Made by a program: the position numbers and the translations under genes. 64,000 bases of DNA from Dama dama. Its lineage: Eukaryota > Chordata > Mammalia > Artiodactyla > Cervidae. Numbering within the stretch: the stretch's first letter is position 1; every line of letters starts with the position of its first letter. The stretch is taken from contig NW_026870965.1 of NCBI RefSeq assembly GCF_033118175.1, positions 2,666,001-2,730,000 of the forward strand, given 5' to 3'. Shown in pieces: positions 49,981 through 60,734 of the stretch. The notes below the pieces were generated by a model. That model was not told the DNA's origin. It saw nothing but the letters and a program-made list of their open reading frames with translations, and did no database searches.

Positions 49981-50577
49981 AGGAGCATGAAACGGTGTTG
50001 AAAAACATGAAGAGCCTGAAAAGGTGTGAAAAATAGGAAGAGCTTCACAAGGTGTCTAATATATGAGGAGCATGAAACGGTCTGAAAAATAGGAGGAGCA
50101 TGAAGTGGTCGTGAAAATCATGAAGTGCCTGAGAAGGTGTGAAATATATGAAGAGCTTCAAAAGATGTGAAAAAATGAGGAGGATCAAAAGGTGTGAAAA
50201 ATATGAGGAACATGAAACGGTCTGAAAAATAAGAGGAGCATGAAACCGTCTGAAAAATAGGAGGAGCATGAAACGGTGTTGAAAAACATGAAGAGCCTGA
50301 AAAGGTGTGAAAAATAGGAAGAGCTTCACAAGGTGTCTAATATATGAGGAGCATGAAACGGTCTGAAAAATAGGAGGAGCATGAAGTGGTCGTGAAAATC
50401 ATGAAGTGCCTGAGAAGGTGTGAAATATATGAAGAGCTTCAAAAGATGTGAAAAAATGAGGAGGATCAAAAGGTGTGAAAAATATGAGGAACATGAAACG
50501 GTCTGAAAAATAAGAGGAGCATGAAACCGTCTGAAAAATAGGAGGAGCATGAAACGGTGTTGAAAAACATGAAGAGC
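49686..50577 (+). repeat. 281-bp tandem array, about 3.2 copies
   Basis: A block of ten submonomers (281 bp) is repeated head to tail. The marker GGTGTCTAATATATGAGG starts near 49768, 50049 and 50330. The copies look identical, including the private GAGGATCAAAAGG variant, which is GAGGTTCAAAAGG in related sequence at 47960 and 23350. The array ends near 50577, where sequence like that at 46.34 kb resumes (AGCTTGAAAACGTGTG). Confidence 0.93.
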
Positions 50578-51089
50578 TTGAAAACGTGTGAAAATTATGA
50601 AGACCTTCAAAATGTGTCAAAAAAAAGGAGGAGCATGAAATGGTGTTCAAAAACATGAAGAGCCTGTAAAGGTGTGAAAAATATGAAGAGGTTCAAAAGG
50701 AGTCAAAAATATGAGGAGCATGAAAAGGTCTAAAAAATAGGAGGAGCATGAAGCGGTGTTGAAAAACATGAAGAGCCTGAAAAGGTATGAAAAATATGAA
50801 GAGCTTGAAAAGGTGTCAAAAATATGAGGAGCATGAAATGATCTGAAAAATAGGAGGAATATGAAAAGGTCTGAAAAATAGGAGGAGCATGAAGCGGTGT
50901 TCAAAAACATGAAGAGCCTGAAAAGTTGTGAAAAAATTGAAGAGCTTCAAAAGGTGTCAAAAATATGAGGAGCATGAAATGATCTGAAAAATAGGAGGAA
51001 TATGAAAAGGTCTGAACAATAGGAGGAGCATGAAGCGGTTTGAAAAACATGAAGAGCCTGAAAAAGTGTGAAAAATATGAAGAGCTTCA
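50578..51089 (+). repeat. Return to H-like and duplicated-unit sequence
   Basis: From 50578 to about 50668 the sequence matches 46.34-46.45 kb (GAAGACCTTCAAAATGTG, then an A-run and GGAGGAGCATGAAATGG). From about 50947 it matches 47263 onward at an offset of 3,684 bp, a third copy of that stretch after 47263 and 49202. This third match continues into the next feature, to about 51339. Confidence 0.8.
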
Positions 51090-51640
51090 AAAAGGTGTCA
51101 AATATATAGAGGGTGAAACGGTCTGAAAAATATGAAGAGCAAGAAACTGTTTTCAAAAAATGAGAGCCTCAAAAGGTGTGAAAAATTTGAAGAGCTTCAA
51201 ACTGTGTCAAAAATATGAGGAGCATGAAACGGTCTGAAACATAGGAGGAGCATGAAGTGTTGTTGAAAAACATGAAGAACCTGAAAAAGGTGTGAAACAT
51301 ATGAGGAGCATGATACGGTCTGATAAATAGGAGGAGCGTGAAGCGGTGTTAAAAAATATGAAGAGCATGAAAACGTGTGAAAAATATGAAGAGCTTCAAA
51401 AGGTGTCAAAAATATAAGGAGCATGAAACGGTCTGAAATATAGGAGGAGCATGAAAAGGTGTTAAAAAACATGAAGAGCCTGAAAAGGTGTGAAAAATAT
51501 GAAAAGCTTCAAATGGTGTCAAAAATATGAGGAGAATGAAACGGTCTGATAATTAGGAGGAGCATGAAGTGGTGTTGAAAAACATGAAGAGCTTGAAAAA
51601 GTTGTGAAACATATGAGTAGAATAAAACGGTCTGAAAAAT
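51090..51640 (+). repeat. T segment, copy 1 (~1,300-bp offset pair)
   Basis: Pairs with 52390-52940 at an offset of 1,296-1,302 bp. Markers are AAATATATAGAGGGTG, GGTCTGATAATTAGGAGG (51543 and 52839) and GAGTAGAATAAAACGG (51614 and 52911). Confidence 0.82.
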
Positions 51641-52389
51641 AGGAGGAGCATGATGTGGTGTAGAAAAACATGAAGATCCTGAAAAGGTGTGAAAAATATG
51701 AAGAGCTACAAAAAGTGTCAAAATATGAGGAGCTTGAAACGGTCTGAAATATAGGAGGAGCGTGAAAAGGTGTTAAAAAATATGAAGAGCTTCAAAAAGT
51801 GTCAAAAATATGAGGAGCATTAAACGGTCTGAAAAATAGGAGAAGCATGAAGTGGTGCTGAAAAATATGAAGACCCTGAAAAGGTGTGAAAAATATGAAG
51901 AGCTTCAAAGGTGTCAAAATTATGAGGAGCATGAAACGCTCTGAAAAAGAGGAGGAGCAGCAAGCGATGTTGAAAAACATGAAGAGAGTGAAAAGGTGTG
52001 AAAAATATAAAGAGCTTCCAAAGGTGTCAAAAATATGAGGAGCATGAAACGGTCTGAAAAATACGAGGAGCATGAAGCGGTGTAGAAAAACATGAAGAGC
52101 CTGAAAAGGTGTGACAAATAGGAAGAGCTTCAAAAGGCGTCAAAAATATGAGGAGCATGAAACGGTCTGAAAAATAGGAGAAGCATGAAACGGTCTGAAA
52201 AATAGGAGGAGCATGAAGCGGTGTGAAAAACATGAAGAGCCTAAAAAAGTGTGAAATATACGAAGAGCCTCAAAGGTGTCAAAAATATGAGGAGCAAGAA
52301 ACGGTCTCAAAAATAGAAGGGGCTTGAAGTGGTGTTGAAAAACATGAAGAGCCTGAAAAGGTGCGAAAAATATGAAAAGCTTCAAAAAC

Positions 52390-52940
52390 GTGTCAAATAT
52401 ATAGAGGGTGAAACGGTCTGAAAAATATGAGGAGCAAGAAACTGTTTTCAAAAACATGAAGAGCCTTAAAAGGTGTGAAAAATGTGAAGAGCTTCAAATT
52501 GTGTCAAAAATATGAGGAGCATGAATCGATCTGAAACATAGGAGGAGCATGAAGTGTTGTTGAAAAACATGAAGAGCCTGAAAAAGGTGTGAAACATATG
52601 AGGAGCATGATACGGTCTGAAAAATAGGAGGAGCATGAAGCGGTGATGAAAAATATGAAGAGCCTGAAAACGTGTGAAAAATATGAAGAGCTTCAAAAGG
52701 TGTCAAATATATAAGGAGCATGAAACGGTCTGAAAAATAAGAGGAGCATGAAAAGGTGTTAAAAACATGAAGAGCCTGAAAAGGTGTGAAAAATATGAAG
52801 AGCTTCAAATGGTGTCAAAAATATGAGGAGAATGAAATGGTCTGATAATTAGGAGGAGCATGAAGTGGAGTTGAAAATCATGAAGAGCTTGAAAAAGGTG
52901 TGAAACATATGAGTAGAATAAAACGGTCTGAAAAATAGGA
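52390..52940 (+). repeat. T segment, copy 2
   Basis: Partner of 51090-51640. Offsets drift by a few bases through small indels, for example GCTTGAAAAAGGTGTG here against GCTTGAAAAAGTTGTG. It carries the fourth window copy of the truncated AAATATATAGAGGGTG submonomer. Confidence 0.82.
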
Positions 52941-55212
52941 GGAGCATGAAGCGGTGTTGAAAAACATGAAGAGCCTGAAAACGTGTGGAAAATATGAAGA
53001 GCTTCAAAAGGTGTGAAAAATATGAAGAGCTTCCAAAGATGTAAAAAATGAGATGAGCATGAAACGGTCTGAAAAATAGGAGGAGCATGAAGTGGTGCTG
53101 AAAAACATGAAGAGCCTGAAAAGGTGTGAAAAATATGAAGAGCTTCAAAAGCCGTCAAAAATATGAGGAGCATGAAACGGTCTGAAAAATAGGAGAAGCA
53201 TGAAACGGTCTGAAAAATAGGAGGAGCATGAAGCGGTTTGAAAAACATGAAGAGCCTGAAAAAGTGTGAAAAATATGAAGAGGTTGAAAAGGTGTCAAAA
53301 ATATGAGGAGAATGAAACGGTCTGAAAATTAAGAGGAGCATGAAGCGGTGTTGAAAAACATGAAGAGCATGAAAAGGTGTGAAAAATATGAAGAGGTTGA
53401 AAATGAGTGAAATATATGAAGAGGTTCAAAAGGTGTCAAAAATGAGATGAGCATGAAACGGTCTGAAAAATTGGAGGAGCAAGAAGTAGTGTTGAAAAAA
53501 AAGAAGAGCCTGAAAAGGTGTGAAAAATATGAAGAGCTTCAAAAGGTGTGAAATACATGAGTAGCATGCAACGGGCTGAAAAATAGGAGAAGCATGAAGG
53601 GGTGTGGAAAAACATGAAGAGCGTGAAAAGGTGTGAAAAATATGAAGAGCTTCTAAAGGTGTGAAATAAATGAGGAGCATGAAACTCTCTGAAAAATAGA
53701 AATAGCATGAAGCGGTGTTGAAAAACATGAAGAGCCTGAAAAAGTGTGAAAAATATAAAGAGCATCAAAAGGTGTGAAAAATATGAAGAGCTTCAAAAGG
53801 TGTAAAAAATGAGATGAGCATGAAACCGCCTGAAAAATAGGAGGAGCATGAAGTGGTGTTGAAAAAAATCAAGAGTCTGAAAAGTTGTGAAACATATGAA
53901 GAGCTTCAAAAAGTGTCAAAATTATGAGGAGCATGAAACGGCCTGAAAAATTGGAGGAGCATGAAGCGGTGTTCAAAAATATGAAGAGCCTGTAAAGGTG
54001 TGAAAAATATGAAGAGCTTCAAAAGGTGTCAAAAATATGAGGAGCATGAAAGGGTCCGAAAAATAGGAGGAGCATGAAACGGTGATCAAAAATATGAAGA
54101 GCTTCAAAAGGTGTGAAATACATGAGGAGTTTGAAACGGGCTGAAAAATAGGAGAAGCATGAAGTTATGTGGAAAAATATGAAGATCCTGAAAAGGTGTG
54201 GAAAATATGAAGAGCTTCAAAAGGTGTGAAATACATGAGGAGCATGAAACTCTCTGAAAAATAGAAGGAGCATGAAGCGGTGTTCAAACATGAAGAGCCT
54301 GAAAAGGTGTGAAAAATATGAAGAGCTTCAAACGGTGTCAAAAATATGAGGAGCATGAAACGGTCTGAAAAATAGGAGGAGCATGAAGCGGTGTGGAAAA
54401 ACATGAAGTGCCTGAAATGGTGTGAAAAATATGAAGAGCTTCAAAAGGTGTCAAAAATAAGAGGAGCATGTAACAGTCTGAAAAGTAGGAGGACCATGAA
54501 GCGGTGTTGAAAAACATGAAGAGCCTGAAAAGGTGTGAAAAATACGAAGAGCTTCAAAAGGTGGCAAAATTACAAGGAGCATGAAACGGACTGAAAAATA
54601 GGAGGAGCATGAAGCGGTGTTCAAAAATATGAAGAGACTGAAAAGGTGTGAAAAATATGAAGAGCTTCAAAAGGTGTCAAAAATATGAGGTGCATGAAAC
54701 GGTCTGAAAAAGAGGAGGAGCATGAAGCGGTGTTCAAAAACATGAAGAGCCTTTAAAGATGTGAAAAATATGAAGAGCTTCAAAAGGTGTCAAAAATATG
54801 AGAAGCATGAAACGGTCTGAAAAATAGGAGGACCATGAAGCGGTGTTGAAAAACATGAGGAGGCTGAGAACTTGTGAAAAATATGAAGAGCTTCATAAGG
54901 TGTCAAAAATGAGATGAGAATGAAACGGTCTGAAAAATAGGAGGAGCATGAAGTGGTGTTGAAAAACATGAAGAACCTGAAAATGTGTGAAATATTTGAA
55001 GAGCTTCAAAATGTGTCAGAAATGAGAGGAGCATGAAACGGACTGAAAAATAGGAGGAGCATAAAGCGGTGTTGAAAAACATGAAGAGCCTGAAATGATG
55101 TGAAAAATACGAAGAGCTTCAAAAGGTGGCAAAATTACAAGGAGCATGAAACGGTCTGAAAAATAGGAGGAGCATAAAGCGGTGTTGAAAAACATGAAGA
55201 GCCTGAAATGAT
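52941..55212 (+). repeat. Irregular tract between the T and U blocks
   Basis: Standard submonomers with no long partner elsewhere in the window. Small local repeats occur, such as the GTGGCAAAATTACAAGGAGC unit near 54563 and again near 55124. No gene, RNA or unique sequence is visible. Confidence 0.75.
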
Positions 55213-58200
55213 GTGAAAAATATGAAGAGCTTCAAAAGGTGTCAAAAATATGAGGAGCATGAAATGGTCTGAAATATAGGAGGAGCATGAAACGGTGTTC
55301 AAAAATATGAAGTGCCTGAAATGTTGTGAAAAATATGAAGAGCTTCAAAAGGTGTGAAAAATATGAGGAGCTTCAAAAGGTGTCAAAAATATGAGGAGCA
55401 TGAAACGGTCTGAAAAAAGGGGAAGCATGAAACGGTGTTGAAAAACATGAAGAGCCTGAAAAGGTGTGAAAATTATGAAGAGCTTCCAAAGGTGTGAAAT
55501 AAATGAGGGGCATGAAACGGTCTGATAAATAGGAGGAGCATGAAGCGGTGTTGAAAAACATGAAGAGCCTGAAAATGTGTGAAAAATATGAAGAGCTTCA
55601 AATCATGTCAAAAATATGAGGAGCATGAAACGGTCTGAAAAATAGGAGGAGCATGAAGCGGTGTTCAAAACCATGAAGAGCCTGAAAAGGTGTGAAAAAT
55701 ATGAAGAGCTTCAAGTGGTGTGAAATACAGCAGGAGACTGAAACGGTCGGTAAAATAGGAGGAGCAAGAAGCGGTGTTCAAAAACATGAAGAGCCTGAAA
55801 ACGTGTGAAAAAAAATGAAGAGCTTCAAAAGGTGTCAAAAATAAGAGGAGCATGAAACGGTCTGAAAAATAGGAGGAGCATGAAGTAGTGTTGAAAAACA
55901 TGAAGAGCCTGAAAACGTGTGAAACATATGAAGAGCTTCAAAAGGTGTGAAAAATATGAAGAGCATCAAAAGGTGTGAAAATTATGAGGATCAGGAAGCG
56001 GTCTGAAAAATAGGAGGAGCATGAAGCGGTTTTCAAAAACATGAAGAGCCTGAAAAGGTGTCAAAAATATGAAGAGCTTCAAAAGTTGTCAAAATATTAG
56101 GAGCATGAAACGACTGAAAAATAGGAGGAGCATGAAGCGGTGTTGAAAAACATGAAGAGCCTGAAAAGATGTGAAAAATATAAAGAGCTTCAAAAGGTGT
56201 CAAAAATATGTGGAGCATGAAACGGTCTAAAAAATAGCAGGAGCATGAAGCGGTGTTCAAAAACATGAAGAGCCTGAAAAGGTGTGAAAAATATGAAGAG
56301 CTTCAAAAGGTGTGAAAAATATGAGGTGCATGAAACGGTCTGAACAATAGGAAGAACATGAAACTATCTGAAAAATAGAGGAGCAAAAAGCGGTGTTAAA
56401 CAACATGAAGAGCTTCAAAAGGTGTGAAACATATGAAGAGCTTCAAAAGGTGTAAAAAAGAGATAAGTATGAAACAGTCTGAAATATATGAGAAGCATGT
56501 AGTGGTGTTGAAAAACATGAAGAGCCTGAAATGGTGTGAAATATACGAAGAGCTTTAAAAGGTGTCAAAAATATGAGGAGCATGAAACAGTCTGAAAAAT
56601 AGTAGGAGCATGAAGCGGTTTGAAAAACATGAAGAGCCTGAAAAGGTGTGAAAAATATGAAGAGCTTCAAAACGTGTGAAATACATGAGGAGCATGAAAT
56701 GGTCTGGAAAATACGAGGAGCATGAAACTGTGTTCAATAATATGAAGAGCTAGAAAAGGTGTGAAATATATGAAGAGCTTCAAAAGGTGTCAAAAATGAG
56801 ATGAGCATGAAACGATCGGAAAAATAGGAGGAGCATGAAGTGGTGTTCAAAAAAATGAAGAGCCTGAAAAGGTGTGAAATATATGAAGAGCTTCAAAAGG
56901 TGTCAAAAATATAAGGAGCATGAAACGGTCTGAAAAATATGAGGAGCGTGAAGAGGGGTTGAAAAACATGAAGGGCCTGAAAAAGTGTGAGAAATATGAA
57001 GAGCTTCAAAAGGTGTCAAAAATATGAAGAGCTTCAAAAGGTGTCAAATATATGAGGAGCATGAAGCGGTCTGAAAAATAGTAGGAGCATGAAGCGGTCT
57101 GAAAAATAGTAGGAGCATGAAGCGGTCTGAAAATTAGGAGGAGCAAGAAGCGGTGTTGAAAAATCTGAAGAGCCTGAAAATGTGTCAAAAATATGAAAAG
57201 CTTCAAAAGTTGTGAAAAATATGAAGAGCTTCAAAAGGTGTCAAAAATGAGATGAGCATGAAACGGTCTGAAAAATAGGAGGAGCATGAAGTGGTGTTGA
57301 AAAACATGAAGAGCCTGAAAATGTTTGAAATATTTGAAGAGCTTCAAAATGTGTCAGAAATATGAGGAGCATGAAATGGTCTGAAATATAGGAGGAGCAT
57401 GAAACGGTGTTCAAAAACATGAAGAGCCTGAAATGTTGTGAAAAATATGAAGAGCTTCAAAAGGTGTGAAAAATATGAAGAGCTTCAAAATGTGTCAAAA
57501 ATATGAGGAACATGAAACGGTCTGAAATATAGGAGGAGCATGAAACGGTGTTCAAAAACATGAAGAGCCTGCAATGGTGTGAAAAATATGAAGAGCCCCA
57601 AAACGTGTCGAAAACATGAGAAGCATGAAACGGTCTGAAAAACAGGAGCAGCATGAAATAGTGTTCAAAAACATGAAGAGTCTGAAAAGGTGTGAAAAAT
57701 ATGAAGAGCTTCAAAGGTGTCAAAAATATGAGGAGCATGAAACGGTCTGAAAAATAGGACAAGCATGAAGCTGTGCTCAAATACATGAAGAGCCTGGGAA
57801 GGTGGGAAAAATATGAAGAGTTTCTAAATGTGTGAAAAATATGAGGAGCATGAACCGGTCTCAAAAATAGGAGGAGCATGAAGTGGTGTTGAAAAACATG
57901 AAGAGCCTGAAAAGGTGTGAAAAATATGAAGAGCTTCAAAAGGTGTCAACAATAAGAGGTGCGTGAAACAGTTTGAAATATAGGAGGAACAAGAAACGAT
58001 CTGAAAATTAGGAGGAGCATGAAGCGCTGTTGAAAATCATGAAGAGCCTGAAAAGGTGTGACAAATATAAAGAGATTCAAAAGGTGTGAAAAATATGAGG
58101 AGCATTAAACGGTCTGAAAAATAGGAGAAGCATGAAACGGTGTTAGAAAAATGAAGAGCATGAAAAGGTGTGAAAAAAAGGAAGAGCTTCAAAAGGTGTC

Positions 58201-60734
58201 AAAAATATGAGGAACATGAAACGTTTTGAAAAATAGAAGGAGCATGAAGCGGTGTGGAAAAACATGATGAGCCTGAAAAGGTGTGAAAAATATGAAGAGC
58301 TTCAAAAGGTGTGAAAAATATGAAGAGCATGAAACGGTCTGAAAAATAGGAGGAGCATAAAGCGGTGTTCAAAACCATGAAGAGCCTGAAAAGGAGTGAA
58401 TAATATGAAGAGCTTCAAAATGTGTCATAAATATGAGGAGCATGAAACCGTCTCAAAATTAGGAGGAGCACGAAGCGGTGTTCAAAAATATGGAGAGCCT
58501 GAAAAGGTATGAGAAATATGAAGAGCCTCAAATGTGTCTAAAATATGAAGAGCATGAAACGGTCTGAAAAATAGGAGGAGCATGAAACGGTGTTCAAAAA
58601 CATGAAGTGCCTGAAAAGGAGTGAAAAATATGAACAGCTTCAAAAGATGTCAAAAATATGAGGAGCATGAAACGGTCTGAAAATAGGAGGAGCATGAAGC
58701 GGTGTTGAAAAACATGAAGAGCCTGAAAAGGTGTGAAAAATATGAAGAGCTTCAAAAGGAGTCAAAAATATGAGGAGCATGAAACGGTCTGAAAAATAGG
58801 AGGAACATGAAGCGGTGTTGAAAAACTTGAAGAGCCTGAAAAGGTGTCAAAAATATGAAAAGCTTCAAAAGGTGTGAAAAATATGAGGAGCATGAAACGT
58901 TCAGAAAAATAGGAGGAGCATGAAGCCGTGTTGGAAACATGAAGAGCCTGAAAACGTGTTAAAAAATGAAGAGTTTCTAAAAGTGTCAAAAATATGAGGA
59001 GCATGAAACGGTCTGAAAAATAGGAGGAGCATGAAACGGTGTTAAAAAACATGAAGAGCCTGAAATTGTGTCAAAAATATGAAGAGCTTCAAAAGGTGTG
59101 AAATACATGAGGAGCATAAAATGGTCTGAACAATAGGAGGAGCATGAAGCTGTGTTCAAAAACCTGAAGAGCCTGAAAAGGTGTGAAAAATATGAAGAGA
59201 TTCAAAAGGTGTGAAAAATAGGAGGAGCATGAAGCGGTGTTCAAAAACATGAAGAGCCTGAAAAGGTGTGAAAAATATGAAGAGCTTCAAAAGGTGTGAA
59301 ATACATGAGCAGCATGTAAAGTTCTGAAAAATAGGAGGAGCATGAGGCGGTGTTGAAAAACATGAAGAGCCTGAAAAGGTGTGAAAAATATGAAGAGCTT
59401 TAAAAAGTGTCAAAAATATGAGAAGCATTAAACGGTCTGAACAATAGGAGGAGCAAGAAGCGGTGTTGAAAAACATAAAGAGCATGAAAACCTATGAAGA
59501 ATATGAAGAGCTTCAAAAGGCGTGAAAAATATGAAGAGCTTCAAAAGGTGTCAAAAATATGAGGAGCATGAACGGTCTGAAAAATAGGGGGAGCATGAAA
59601 CTGTGTTCAAAATCATGAAGAGCCTGAAAAGGTGTGAAAAATATGAAGACCCTCAAAACGTGTCAAAAATATGAGGAATGTGAAACGGTCTGAAAAATAG
59701 GGGGAGCATGAAACTGTATTCAAAATCATGAAGAGCCTGAAAAGTTGTGAAAAATATGAAGAGCTTCAAATGGTGTCAAAAATATCAGGAGCATGAAACG
59801 GTCTGAAAAATAGGAGGATCATGAAGCGGTGTTCAAAAACATGAAGAGCCTGAAAAGGTGTGAAAAATATGAAGAGCTTCAAAAAGTGTCAAAAATATGA
59901 GGAGCATGCAACGGTCTCAAAATTAGGAGGAGTATGAAGCGGTGTTCAAAAACATGAAGAGCCTGAAAAGGTGTGAAAAATATGAAGAGCTTCAAAATGT
60001 TTCAAAAATATGAGGAGCATGAAACGGTCTAAAAAATAGGAAGAGCCTGAATCGGTGTTCAAAAACATGAAGAGCCTGAAAAGGTGGGAAAACTATGAAG
60101 AGCTTCAAAAGGTGTGAAATACATGAGGAGCAAGAAACGGTGGGAAAAATAGGAGGAGCATGAAGTGGTGTTGAAAAACATGAAGAGTATGAAAACGTGT
60201 GAAAAATATGAAGAGCTTCAAAAGGCGTGAAAAATATGAAGAGCTTCAAAAGGTGTCAAAAATATGAGGAGCATGAAACGGTCTAAAAAATAGGAGGAGC
60301 ATGAAGCAGTGTTCAAAAACATGAAGAGCCTAAAAAGATGTGAAAAATATGAAGAGCTTCAAAAGGTATGAAAAATATGAGGAGCATGAAACGGTCTGAA
60401 AATTATGAGGAGTATCATGCGCTGTTGACAAACATGAAGAGCCTGAAAAGGTGTGAAAAATATGAGTAGCTTCAAAAGGTGTGAAAAATATGAACAGCTT
60501 CCAAAGGTGTCAAAAATGAGATGAGCATGAAACGGTCTGAAAAATAGGAGGAGCATGAAACAATGTTCAAAAACATGAAGAGGTTGAAAAGGTGTGAAAA
60601 ATATGAAGACCCTCAAAAGGTGTCAAAAATATGAGGAATATGAAACGGTCTTAAAAATAGGAGGATCATGAAGAGGTGTTGAAAAACCTGAAGAGCCTGA
60701 AAATGTGTGAAAAATATGAAAAGCTTCAAAAGTT
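55213..60734 (+). repeat. U higher-order repeat, copy 1 (5,522 bp)
   Basis: The sequence from 55213 restarts at 60735, giving a unit of 5,522 bp, about 49 basic units. Only about a dozen point differences were noticed over the first two kilobases compared, so the duplication is young. Inside it are a c-c-c run at 57069-57152 and a local 113-bp doublet near 59585/59698 (AATAGGGGGAGC). The left edge falls in ordinary repeat sequence, so it is placed only to within some tens of bases. Confidence 0.9.
57069..57152 (+). repeat. Run of three consecutive c submonomers
   Basis: Three c submonomers follow each other at 57069, 57097 and 57125, 28 bp apart, each opening GTCTGAAAA. The first two share ATAGTAGGAGC; the third has ATTAGGAGG. 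The usual order has a single c between b and d. The same triplet is present 5,522 bp downstream. Confidence 0.9.
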
